From the IMG/VR virus record IMGVR_UViG_3300047553_000075, positions 1 through 23,426 of that record: DNA of 23,426 nt; one strand, written 5' to 3'. Of this stretch, positions 7,244 through 14,249 are shown in pieces. Position 1 is the first letter of the stretch; every line of letters begins with the position of its first letter. Source of the DNA: a virus. Made by a program: the position numbers and the translations under genes. The notes under the pieces are model-generated. The model was not told the origin of the DNA, ran no database searches, and saw only the letters and a program-made list of their open reading frames with translations.

Positions 7244-7546
7244 ATGACTTTAGAAGAACAGCTAATAGAACAGAAAAGACTAAGTGAACTCTGTGCTGAT
7301 GACAATGAACATAAGTTGCAGTATAGTAATCCTTATTCTCGTGAAGTACAAAGACTTCAAAGTTTAGTTGACTTTGAGTCATTAGGGGTTTATGTAGTTC
7401 CTCATACAGATGGTACTGTTCTTGTTGAAGATAAATATGTCTTTTCTTTGAGATCTTATAAGTGGAAAGCTAAGTCAAAAGGAACTTGGTATAGGTCTCG
7501 TGGAGTTAAAGACTTTGTAACAAATATTATCAGAAAGAGTAAATAA
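7244..7546 (+). CDS. Hypothetical protein, 100 aa, A+T-rich
   Basis: ATG 7244 follows an AAGGAATGAC site; the stop TAA overlaps the next ATG by one base (TAATG). The N-terminal half is a charged helix (LEEQLIEQKRLSELCADDNEHK). The C-terminal half looks like a small beta domain, VYVVPHTDGTVLVEDKYVF then a basic/aromatic run (YKWKAKSKGTWYRSRG) and VKDFVTNIIRKSK. I do not recognise the family; the basic aromatic part could bind nucleic acid, and the gene's A+T-rich make-up and position behind a stem-loop suggest a late insertion between RNR and its likely redox partner. It has no HNH or GIY-YIG motif. Confidence 0.7.
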   Translation: MTLEEQLIEQKRLSELCADDNEHKLQYSNPYSREVQRLQSLVDFESLGVYVVPHTDGTVLVEDKYVFSLRSYKWKAKSKGTWYRSRGVKDFVTNIIRKSK

Positions 7547-7725
7547 TGAAGATCATCTACAGTACACCAACGTGCTCAGCATGTCGGAGGCTTAAGCAGC
7601 AACTGACTGAGAATGGCATTACTTATCAAGAAATCATGATCGGTAAAGACATCACCTATGAGGAGTTTGAAGATACTTTCCCAGGTGTACGTACTGTCCC
7701 TCATGTCGTGGAGTTGCCTGACTGA
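7546..7725 (+). CDS. Short glutaredoxin-like protein, 59 aa
   Basis: A thioredoxin-fold redox protein: beta strand KIIYSTPT, active-site CSAC at 10-13 (CxxC), helix RRLKQQLTENG, second strand ITYQEIMIG, then the TVP cis-proline motif at 50-52 that packs beside the active site. It stops eight residues later, so the usual end of glutaredoxins (a final strand, GG-x-D glutathione contact and last helix) is absent. The likely job is to hand electrons to the ribonucleotide reductase encoded just upstream. Start TAATG and stop TGATG overlap the flanking genes by one base each, so the short frame is not a sequencing truncation of a longer one in the same frame. Confidence 0.85.
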   Translation: MKIIYSTPTCSACRRLKQQLTENGITYQEIMIGKDITYEEFEDTFPGVRTVPHVVELPD

Positions 7726-8462
7726 TGGCTACTAAACGTAATCCTGATAACAACGTTGGTGAAGACTCTGGTAAGGCTAACTTGTCATTGAAGCTAAAGC
7801 TAGATGACATGATCACCATTTCACCTAAGACTGACAAACAAAGGGAGTTCTTTGATGCTTACAACAGTGGTCATTATTTTGTTGCTCTTCATGGTCTAGC
7901 AGGTACAGGTAAGACTTACATTGCAATGTATAAGGCTTTAGAGGAAGTACTAGATCGTAGTAATCCTTACGCTAAAGTCACTGTCATCAGGTCTGCTGTG
8001 CAGTCTCGTGACATGGGTCACTTGCCCGGTGACGCAGCAGACAAGATGGACATCTATACACAGCCTTATAAGCAAATCTGTGCTGATCTGTTCAAGCGTA
8101 GGGATGCTTGGAATAGACTTCAAGAGCAAGGACATGTAGAGTTTGTGTCTACCTCGTTCATCCGAGGCACTACATTCAACTATGGCATCCTTGTCGTTGA
8201 TGAAATGCAAAACATGAATAGTGAAGAGCTAGACACTATCATTACTCGTGTTGGACATACATCAAAGATTATCTTTTGTGGAGACTATAGGCAAACTGAT
8301 CTTAAGAAGAAAGAAGATCGTAGTGGCCTCTTGAAATTCATGAACATTTGTAGTAAAATGAAAGAGTTCACAAGGATCGAGTTTGGTGTTGATGACATCG
8401 TTCGTAGTTCTCTTGTGCGTAATTACATCCTAGCTAAAATGGCGTATGAGGACGAGCTATGA
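7725..8462 (+). CDS. phoH: PhoH-like P-loop ATPase
   Basis: A 245-aa ATPase of the PhoH family, very common in marine and freshwater phages. Visible: Walker A GLAGTGKT at 57-64, a conserved IRSAVQSRDMGHLPGD block at 88-103, RGTTF at 147-151, Walker B ILVVDE with Q162 (155-162), and GDYRQTD at 186-192, sensor-like. The family is related to the ATPase half of superfamily I helicases, and its phage role is unsettled (phosphate-stress response, RNA metabolism or nucleotide use have been proposed). The start overlaps the glutaredoxin stop (TGATG), and its stop overlaps the next start (ATGA). Family assignment is secure; function is not. Confidence 0.95.
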   Translation: MATKRNPDNNVGEDSGKANLSLKLKLDDMITISPKTDKQREFFDAYNSGHYFVALHGLAGTGKTYIAMYKALEEVLDRSNPYAKVTVIRSAVQSRDMGHLPGDAADKMDIYTQPYKQICADLFKRRDAWNRLQEQGHVEFVSTSFIRGTTFNYGILVVDEMQNMNSEELDTIITRVGHTSKIIFCGDYRQTDLKKKEDRSGLLKFMNICSKMKEFTRIEFGVDDIVRSSLVRNYILAKMAYEDEL

Positions 8463-8656
8463 TCTTAGCTGAATGGTACACTGGCTTTGGCTTCAGCATT
8501 GAAGCTAACAATACAAATATGTATGCAGTGCCTTATGAGGAACAACCAGAGGACTCTGATGAAGAACCTGAACTAGGACTTCTACAGTTTGACGGCGCTA
8601 TTATCAATCTTCCGTTCATCAAGATTCACATTGGTGATTTTGTGCACATAGAATAG
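8459..8656 (+). CDS. Hypothetical acidic protein, 65 aa
   Basis: Last gene of the plus-strand operon, coupled to phoH by an ATGA overlap and ending 44 bases before the shared terminator. The product has an aromatic N-terminus (LAEWYTGFGFSIEA), a strongly acidic middle (EEQPEDSDEEPELG) and an all-beta hydrophobic end (AIINLPFIKIHIGDFVHIE). No known motif. The acid-rich middle raises the idea of a DNA mimic, but there is no supporting sequence pattern. Confidence 0.65.
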   Translation: MILAEWYTGFGFSIEANNTNMYAVPYEEQPEDSDEEPELGLLQFDGAIINLPFIKIHIGDFVHIE

Positions 8657-8700
8657 CGCAGCGTAGCGAGCATCTACGAAGCAGTAATTTAGGCAACAAA

Positions 8701-8745
8701 AAAGCCCCTGCTAAGAGCACATAAGTGTTCCTAGACAGGGGCTTT
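8701..8745. terminator. Bidirectional Rho-independent terminator between converging arms
   Basis: AAAGCCCCTG (8701-8710) pairs perfectly with CAGGGGCTTT (8736-8745). Inside, CTA/TAG and GAGCAC/GTGTTC can extend the stem to an AT-rich tetraloop. A-rich sequence to the left (CAACAAAAAAG) and T-rich sequence to the right (CTTTGTTATTTAT) give a U-tract to transcripts from either side. It stands exactly where the plus-strand operon ends and the minus-strand structural operon ends, so it probably stops both and prevents head-on read-through. Confidence 0.9.
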
Positions 8746-8783
8746 GTTATTTATACTCGCAGAAACTGCGTGTTGTTTATGGG

Positions 8784-8852
8784 TTAACTACAGCGGAGGA
8801 TGCTGGCCAGCACCGGAGGTGCGTAGAGGATGGAGGGGGGGGCGGGGGTCAC
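8784..8852 (-). pseudogene. Remnant of a zincin-like gene (relative of 18836-19099)
   Basis: A 22-codon frame starting at GTG 8852, ten bases after the tailspike stop, reads MTPAPPSIL, then YAPPVL, then ASILRC and stops. The intact gene at 18836-19099 begins MTPTPSIL-ATILRWRG and also lies directly after a tailspike gene (nine bases). The shared MTP-P-SIL and A-S/T-ILR-C/W pattern, same position and same G+C-rich make-up suggest that this is the 5' end of a second copy, cut off right after the ILR codons where the sequence changes to ordinary A+T-leaning DNA. It contains a G8-C-G5 run on the plus strand. A real 22-aa peptide cannot be ruled out. Confidence 0.6.
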
Positions 8853-8862
8853 GGCGCTTCCA

Positions 8863-10398
8863 TCAAATGACATTGACGATGATGTCGTCGTAATAGATTT
8901 TGTGGGCACCTACCTGCTGCTGCCCGCCGATCTCAAACACAATCTTGTCGGTGCCTGGAGGAACTACTGAAAAACTCCCGATCCAGGTCCAGTCGGTATC
9001 TGTCGCATTTACAGAAATACTTGATTCCGAAATTAAAGCGCTTGATGCGTCAAGGAACTTGATCCTCGGATAGTCAACAACTCCAGTCCCGCCATCGGCT
9101 TTCGCCCACATCCCAAACACTGCTGTTCGACCAACGTACTGTGATGCCCCAGATAACGTCTGCGTCACCGCGATGCCACCATTTGCAACGCAGTCCGCCA
9201 AGAAACACCGTGATCCGATTTTTGGATAAGTCGTGACACTACTAAAAACAGATCCGGCGGCGCCATATGCGGATGCAGACCACCCTGTCGTATTGCCAGT
9301 CTCTCCGCCGTCGTTGTACAGGATATTGTTTAGGTGAGAGAACACGGCCCAGTCAGTTCGACCTGCTACGCCAGTCCCCTTCACATAGTTGTTCGCGCAC
9401 ACAATGTAAGGTGAACCACCAGCCACAAGCTCTCTGCGGCCATCAGTAGTCTCTGACCTCAAATCGTTCCCGTATAACGGAAGTGTTGAGTTAATAACTC
9501 GCAGACCGCATGAATTTTGAATCAAGAACAGGGCGCGGTCTGCTTCGCCTCCGTTTGTAGATACTGTGCATCCATCCAAAACAATGAGCGAAGACTCGTA
9601 GCCTTCCAAAATTCTCTGATTCGCAACATCAGGCTGCACTTCTAGGTTGCATCCGCTCAGTACGACATGTGCAGAGCCAAGCACCTGCATCCCACCAATG
9701 CCACCGCCAGGGAAAGAGCAATGGTCAAAGAACCATTGCCCTTCTTTAAGGTAGATGTAAGCGGTGGTCCCATCAACAAACCAGCAATGGGAAAATAGCA
9801 TCACTTCGCCTGCGTTCGCTCCAGAATTGAAGTACAGGTAGTTGTCCTCTGGGGATTCAAAGCCGCAGTGATCGAAATTGACGCGCCAAGCGTTGTCGAT
9901 GAATTGAACCAGTTTGCCAGCGTTGCGGAACGAGCAGTTGCGGAATGTGATCTCGGCGTTGCTATCGTAAGTTGCGTGACCAACTTTGACCAAAAGGAAC
10001 CCCGTGGTCTTGCTACCCTTGAATGAAACACCCTCAATCCAGTGCGTCCAGTTTCTCTCCAAACGCGTCGCTCCATAACTTGCGCTTGAGTAAACGTTCA
10101 GCACGCCCGTAGAACTAGAAGAGCCATCAATTACGGAGCCGTTGCCGATAAGGGACGCAAGAGAGATGTCCAGATTTAAGACGGCGCTCACTTTGTGCGT
10201 GGCGTTGTCAATCAGCCGCACCTTGCCGCCGTAGTTGATCGCAGCTTGAATCGCAGCCGTGTCATCGGTCACACCATCACCAACGGCACCAAAGTCCTTA
10301 ACAGACACACTCTCACTTAGCTTATCATAAAGACTTACCGTAGAGCCGCCACTGATTTGATGAGTAATCTGTTTACTCTTAGCCTTAGTCATTGCCAT
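8863..10398 (-). CDS. Tailspike B: right-handed beta-helix (Pectate_lyase_3) protein
   Basis: A 511-aa receptor-binding/depolymerase candidate. After about 30 residues the Pectate_lyase_3 entry motif appears (SVKDFGAVGDGVTDDTAAI, 32-50), followed by repeated beta-helix rungs with NCSF, DHCGF, SHCWF and DHCSF turns. From about residue 360 to the end is a jelly-roll, carbohydrate-binding-like domain (TGWSASAYG opening, IYYDDIIVNVI ending). Such proteins bind and often cleave capsule or O-antigen. Its N-terminus is much shorter than that of tailspike A, so it lacks that protein's virion-anchor domain and may attach through another tail protein. The gene is clearly more G+C-rich than the genes upstream. 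Start ATG 10398 has an AAGGAA site; a second ATG lies two codons on. Confidence 0.88.
   Translation of the reverse strand: MAMTKAKSKQITHQISGGSTVSLYDKLSESVSVKDFGAVGDGVTDDTAAIQAAINYGGKVRLIDNATHKVSAVLNLDISLASLIGNGSVIDGSSSSTGVLNVYSSASYGATRLERNWTHWIEGVSFKGSKTTGFLLVKVGHATYDSNAEITFRNCSFRNAGKLVQFIDNAWRVNFDHCGFESPEDNYLYFNSGANAGEVMLFSHCWFVDGTTAYIYLKEGQWFFDHCSFPGGGIGGMQVLGSAHVVLSGCNLEVQPDVANQRILEGYESSLIVLDGCTVSTNGGEADRALFLIQNSCGLRVINSTLPLYGNDLRSETTDGRRELVAGGSPYIVCANNYVKGTGVAGRTDWAVFSHLNNILYNDGGETGNTTGWSASAYGAAGSVFSSVTTYPKIGSRCFLADCVANGGIAVTQTLSGASQYVGRTAVFGMWAKADGGTGVVDYPRIKFLDASSALISESSISVNATDTDWTWIGSFSVVPPGTDKIVFEIGGQQQVGAHKIYYDDIIVNVI
10253..10314 (-). repeat. 62-bp segment shared by both tailspike genes (copy 1)
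   Basis: Aligns without gaps to 20454-20515 with 10 mismatches by eye (about 84% identity). It encodes the DFGAVGDGV-DDTAAI entry of the beta-helix in each protein. High identity in an otherwise different pair of genes could mark a recombination junction, or only strong protein-level constraint. Confidence 0.7.
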
Positions 10399-10493
10399 AA
10401 TGTTTATTCCTTCTATTCTAGCTTTCGTTAGGATGTTCTATCTTTGTATACTATTTTAGACAAAACTGCCAGTTATGTACACAATAGGATACA

Positions 10494-10640
10494 TTACTGT
10501 TTCTTCTTAGCTTTACCCGCCTTCGACAAAGCAATCGCAATAGCTTGCTTCTGAGGCTTACCAGCGGAGCGTCCTGCCTTCATCTCAGTCTTGATATTAC
10601 TTGAGATAACCTTCTGTGAAGAACCTTTCTTGAGAGGCAT
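10494..10640 (-). CDS. Small lysine-rich protein, 48 aa
   Basis: ATG at 10640 is preceded by GGAGTACGTT and the frame ends at TAA 10494-10496. The product is very basic: [20 protein letters not shown], then [28 protein letters not shown]. Small proteins with this [28 protein letters not shown] pattern are widespread in phage structural regions (recollection). The role is unknown; the charge suggests nucleic-acid binding inside the virion or during packaging. About 95 bases with no gene separate it from tailspike B. Confidence 0.85.
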   Translation of the reverse strand: MPLKKGSSQKVISSNIKTEMKAGRSAGKPQKQAIAIALSKAGKAKKKQ

Positions 10641-10650
10641 AACGTACTCC

Positions 10651-11037
10651 TTATTTAGATGCAACCTTGTTAATCTTTTCTACAGTCCTGAGACCACCTA
10701 AGCCTAGCATACCTAGCAACAAAGGCATCATCTCAGACAAATCAGCAGGACTAAGCATGATAGGTTTACCTAGAAGATCTAGAGCAAACTTAGCCATTGG
10801 AAGTCCTACCCAGTTCCATGCACAGCCAGCACCGCAGACCCACCCAATAGCAGGTCTCCAGCCACTAACGAATACACTAGCGTTACTAGCTTCAGCTTTG
10901 TTGATCTCAAGCTGAGACTGCACGATGGACAGCGCAGCGGCCAACTCAGCCTTCTCTTGTTCAGTCTTGTTAGGCCAGATACGATCAATGACTGTCTTAC
11001 CAATATCCAGCACAGCAGTTACAGGATCTAAACTCAT
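10651..11037 (-). CDS. Holin, GTA 3-TM type
   Basis: A 128-aa protein resembling the holin family first described with gene transfer agents. Residues 1-50 form an amphipathic helical region ([25 protein letters not shown]). It is followed by [21 protein letters not shown], a membrane-compatible segment, then [12 protein letters not shown] and [20 protein letters not shown], a further hydrophobic segment. WRPAIGW and [15 protein letters not shown] are the family's hallmarks. It would form the inner-membrane lesion that releases the lysozyme encoded just upstream. The start is ATG 11037, six bases after AGGAGA and overlapping the lysozyme stop as ATGA; a GTG at 11043 is less likely. Confidence 0.85.
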   Translation of the reverse strand: MSLDPVTAVLDIGKTVIDRIWPNKTEQEKAELAAALSIVQSQLEINKAEASNASVFVSGWRPAIGWVCGAGCAWNWVGLPMAKFALDLLGKPIMLSPADLSEMMPLLLGMLGLGGLRTVEKINKVASK

Positions 11038-11459
11038 ACCCACTCTCCTGTCTTCATTTGAGCAGAAAGCCTAGATGCCCTGTTAGGTGTCTGCTTTGCC
11101 CATAGGCTGTCAAGCATGGCATCAGAGGCTTCCTTGTACTTACCGTTCTTGATAAGCTCCAGAGTATTCTTAAACTTCAACAGTCCATCTACGCCCATCT
11201 GGAAAGCCATGTTGACTAGGGCTCCTTTACGAGCATCATCTAAGTCATTCACCCAAGGGAGTCTCTTGAGTAGCTCTTCAGTCTTCTCGTCAATGTCATT
11301 ATTGAGAAGGAAGAGCCCTTCCTCAAGAGTGATATGACCTCCCTTGCGTTCATCAATGAGACGACCAAAGCCTATTGTCCAGTAACCTAAGTGGTCTTGG
11401 TAGGCATGTTCTTTGAAGCCTTCGTCACGTTGTAGTTGGCGTAAGAGTTGGGGCTTCAT
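11034..11459 (-). CDS. Endolysin: T4-type lysozyme (GH24)
   Basis: A 141-aa muramidase that would cut peptidoglycan between MurNAc and GlcNAc. The catalytic set of T4 lysozyme (E11, D20, T26) maps to E13 in RDEG, D22 in AYQDHLG and T28 in WTIGFGR, a constant shift of two. Other family blocks: ALVNMAFQMGVDGLLKF and LWAKQTPNRASRL near the C-terminus. The long frame extends upstream to 11630 but only within the neighbouring gene; ATG 11459 gives the family-typical start MKPQLLRQLQRDEGF. No signal peptide or SAR segment is seen, so export depends on the adjacent holin. Confidence 0.93.
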   Translation of the reverse strand: MKPQLLRQLQRDEGFKEHAYQDHLGYWTIGFGRLIDERKGGHITLEEGLFLLNNDIDEKTEELLKRLPWVNDLDDARKGALVNMAFQMGVDGLLKFKNTLELIKNGKYKEASDAMLDSLWAKQTPNRASRLSAQMKTGEWV

Positions 11460-11460
11460 G

Positions 11461-13005
11461 TTACTCTTCAGTTTGCACTGGTTCAGTACTGACTTCACGC
11501 ATACGAGCTTCAATGAGTGAACGCCATGCAGCCTTGGAAGGCGGAGGAGCAATACTACCTGAAAGGATACCAGAGATGACATCCTGTGCTGCTTTACGCT
11601 GAATATACGCCAATGTTCTATCAGACGCAAAACCGATACCTGCCATAGTAAGGGCTGCTCCAGGACTCATAAGTGCTCCTACCGCAAGCTGGCTCCCGGC
11701 TGCTAGTTGACTACGTTCCGGGTTAAAGCGAGCAGAAAAAGACAACAGCTTCTCAAGACCTTGCCCACTAACAATACGTCGAATAGCTTCTTGTTCATCT
11801 TTGGTGAATAGACGCATCTTGTTCTTGTTAGCTGCCAAGAGCTTGAACTGATTACGAATAAGCTCACCCTCAGATGTCTTAGGATCTAGTGCCCGTGCTT
11901 CAGCAACATTCAAAGCATCTTCAAGAAGACCAGCTTTAGAGACTTTACGCCAAGAGTCACGAGCTTCTTTAATGTCATCCAGAGCAGAAGCAATACTGTT
12001 CTTACCTGTAATGAGATCAGTAGGTTGCAGAGAAGTGATCTTATCGTCAATACCAGCAACTACTTGGGAAGCAAGCCTACGAGTAGCAGGATCTTTACTT
12101 TCTCGTGCAAGGTCATTAGCTGCTTGACGGAGTTGATCCATCTTAGCAAAAGACACCCGAGTAGTTCCTACCATCTGTCGCATTTGATCCAGCACTGTTT
12201 TAACAGGCTTATGCGAATCTAGCAACGGATTAAAGTTAGAGTTATTAACTAGGTTTGCTTCAATGCTATCAATAGTGTCAAGCACAGGCTTAGGCTTAAC
12301 GTTAATGCCTGCATTGTCAACCCGCGTATAAGCACGTTGAGCATCTAGCTTAACTTCATCCATAGACACAGGAACAATAGGTTCCTTTTGAGCCACACGA
12401 GCAGCCTTAGCTCCTGTAAGACCCGCCAGAGTTCCTACAGCCAAAGTAGCTGCTGCTGTCTGCAAAGGAGAATATCCAACCTCCTGTGCCCGCTCTGCTG
12501 TAGCCTGTGCTGCCGTGCCTGCTGCGCCTGCTGAAGCAATCTGTTGAGGCAATGCTTGCGTCAGAGGACGTAGCATCTCAGTACCAGCCTTAGCAGCAAG
12601 CCTAGCTTGTCCACCAACATCAGCCATTGCAGCAGTGCCTGCCTGTACAGCCCTTTCAAGCCGTCCTTGAGGCTCTGGAAGACCCATCTGAGTCAGAAGG
12701 TTCTGTACAGCAGCCTGCTGAGAAGGAAGGATTTGTCTACCAGCAATCTTATTGACACCGTAGACAATAGGCTCTGCTAGCATAGCAGGAAGACTCGTAA
12801 GACCTGTCAGTCCAGCACGGGCTGTCAAGCCTAGTTGTCGTCCTGCTTCTTCCCAGACTGAAGAAGTACGTTGAGCGGGAGCAGGCTTAAGTTCTTCTTT
12901 CTTAGTTCCTCCAAATTGAGCAGATAACACTGTCTCAATATCAGAATCGGACATGTTATCAGGAAATTCGATTACATCCTGTCCAACTTCAATGTACTTA
13001 GGCAT
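11461..13005 (-). CDS. Putative internal virion / DNA ejection protein, 514 aa
   Basis: Opens with a small beta/alpha element (MPKYIEVGQDVIEFPDNMSD) resembling the N-terminus of phage injection proteins (recollection). A long alanine-rich region (about 50-220) follows with several weakly hydrophobic, membrane-compatible helices (GLTARAGLTGLTSLPAMLAE; ASAGAAGTAAQATAERA; TAAATLAVGTLAGLTGAKAA). The second half is charged and helical, coiled-coil-like, with another hydrophobic patch near 440-460. This is the pattern of proteins that leave the capsid first and form the DNA channel. No transglycosylase motif is visible. It is coupled to the upstream gene by TAATG and lies one base before the lysozyme gene. 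Confidence 0.6.
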   Translation of the reverse strand: MPKYIEVGQDVIEFPDNMSDSDIETVLSAQFGGTKKEELKPAPAQRTSSVWEEAGRQLGLTARAGLTGLTSLPAMLAEPIVYGVNKIAGRQILPSQQAAVQNLLTQMGLPEPQGRLERAVQAGTAAMADVGGQARLAAKAGTEMLRPLTQALPQQIASAGAAGTAAQATAERAQEVGYSPLQTAAATLAVGTLAGLTGAKAARVAQKEPIVPVSMDEVKLDAQRAYTRVDNAGINVKPKPVLDTIDSIEANLVNNSNFNPLLDSHKPVKTVLDQMRQMVGTTRVSFAKMDQLRQAANDLARESKDPATRRLASQVVAGIDDKITSLQPTDLITGKNSIASALDDIKEARDSWRKVSKAGLLEDALNVAEARALDPKTSEGELIRNQFKLLAANKNKMRLFTKDEQEAIRRIVSGQGLEKLLSFSARFNPERSQLAAGSQLAVGALMSPGAALTMAGIGFASDRTLAYIQRKAAQDVISGILSGSIAPPPSKAAWRSLIEARMREVSTEPVQTEE

Positions 13006-14240
13006 TATTGCACCTTTTCAAGTTTTCCAGTAGCGGTATTAAAGCGCATCGTGGGCTTAGGCTGAGAACGTGAAGGGCCTGCGTCCAGAGGAGGAGCTGT
13101 GCCTTCAGCAATACTTCCAGCTTGTCGCTTAAGGCGTTCAAGACCACGGTTAATAGCTTTCTCAGCAGAAGTCAAGATACGTTCCATTGACTTAGGTTCA
13201 AGACGCTGGTTGCCTGCCATAACACTCTGCAAAAACTTCAATTCTTGTTCAGAATCGTTACCACCAAATTCCTTCAAACGAGGGATAACAATGTTACCAA
13301 CATACGAAAGGAATTGTTCAGTATTTTCAACAGTCTTCTGATCACCAAGCATACCGCCTGTTGCCTTAGCTGCTAGCAGTTTCTCAGGCCCCCACTGTCC
13401 TGCATAAATGCCGCCCTTAAGCATATTTTTAGCCTCTTGGATGTTATCAAGAGCAACATATTTACCGTCAACTTGAGCAGCTTGTTCACCTGTAAGTTGT
13501 CCGTACTTAGACCCAAAGCCTTCAGCAGCTTTCTTAGCAGAGATAGCGCCGACCAGAGGAGCAAGTCCTTCTGCAATATCAGCACCAATACCACCCTTCT
13601 TAGCTGCACCGAGGTCAGCAATAGTGGCTCCAGTAGTTTTGTTAATAAGCAGTTTACGCCCATTAGCGTCAACCACTTCTGTGTCTACCTTAGCAGTTTT
13701 AAGCAGGTCTTTAACAGTATCAGGTTGAGTTACAACCAGTGCTTCAGCTTCTTCTGCACTCAAGTCAGGAATCTTACGCTGCACAACAGAAGCAAGTTTC
13801 TTACGTTGAGTAAGTGCTTCCTCTGTAGCTGCTGCTTTATCCTTACCTGCTTGAACGCGGGCATTACGCTCATCAATAAGAGATTGAATGTTCATACCGC
13901 CCAGCGTCAAGTCTTGCTGAGACTTAACCATGTTCATCGCTTGAGCCTCAAGCTGCTGAGCCCGTCCTTCCATGCCCTTCTGCCTGAAGAGAGCCGCAGC
14001 AGTCTGTAGTCGCTTCACAGGATCTTGCTCTTGAGCAGCTTGAGAGAACACATCCTTCATGATGTTCTGCTCAGCTTCCTGTGCAGTCTGTCCTCCGAAC
14101 ATACGACCAAGACCATAGCCAATATTGGCACCCAAGCGAGCACTTACATCAGCATTATCACCAATGATGCCTTGAAGATACTCTTGTTGAAGCTGAAGTT
14201 GGCTCTTAGGGTTCCAATCAAACATTCCAGTAGTAGCCAT
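13005..14240 (-). CDS. Putative internal virion protein, 411 aa
   Basis: A largely helical protein rich in Ala, Gln, Glu and Lys. N-terminal part LQLQQEYLQGIIGDNADVSA, then a glycine-rich GLGRMFGGQTAQEAEQ block and heptad-like segments (EGRAQQLEAQAMNMVKSQQD). The middle contains a small beta element (EVVDANGRKLLINKTTGATI) and the C-terminus is Pro/Ser-rich ending in RFNTATGKLEKVQ. Composition and position between two other Ala/Gln-rich proteins correspond to the T7 gp14-16 region, whose products form the ejection complex. No enzymatic motif is visible; the assignment is positional. Confidence 0.55.
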   Translation of the reverse strand: MATTGMFDWNPKSQLQLQQEYLQGIIGDNADVSARLGANIGYGLGRMFGGQTAQEAEQNIMKDVFSQAAQEQDPVKRLQTAAALFRQKGMEGRAQQLEAQAMNMVKSQQDLTLGGMNIQSLIDERNARVQAGKDKAAATEEALTQRKKLASVVQRKIPDLSAEEAEALVVTQPDTVKDLLKTAKVDTEVVDANGRKLLINKTTGATIADLGAAKKGGIGADIAEGLAPLVGAISAKKAAEGFGSKYGQLTGEQAAQVDGKYVALDNIQEAKNMLKGGIYAGQWGPEKLLAAKATGGMLGDQKTVENTEQFLSYVGNIVIPRLKEFGGNDSEQELKFLQSVMAGNQRLEPKSMERILTSAEKAINRGLERLKRQAGSIAEGTAPPLDAGPSRSQPKPTMRFNTATGKLEKVQ

Positions 14241-14249
14241 AGTTACTCC

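Noticed and set aside
8654-8680. TAGCG-rich stretch (GCGCAGCGTAGCGAGC) after the last plus-strand gene
   Set aside because: Short, imperfect repetition with a 5-bp stem (CGTAG/CTACG). It is not long or regular enough to call a repeat array or origin.
10399-10493. Possible promoter before tailspike B (TTGTCT, 17-base gap, TAGAAC on the minus strand)
   Set aside because: Both hexamers are weak matches and no second copy was found; reported only as a possibility, not as a feature.
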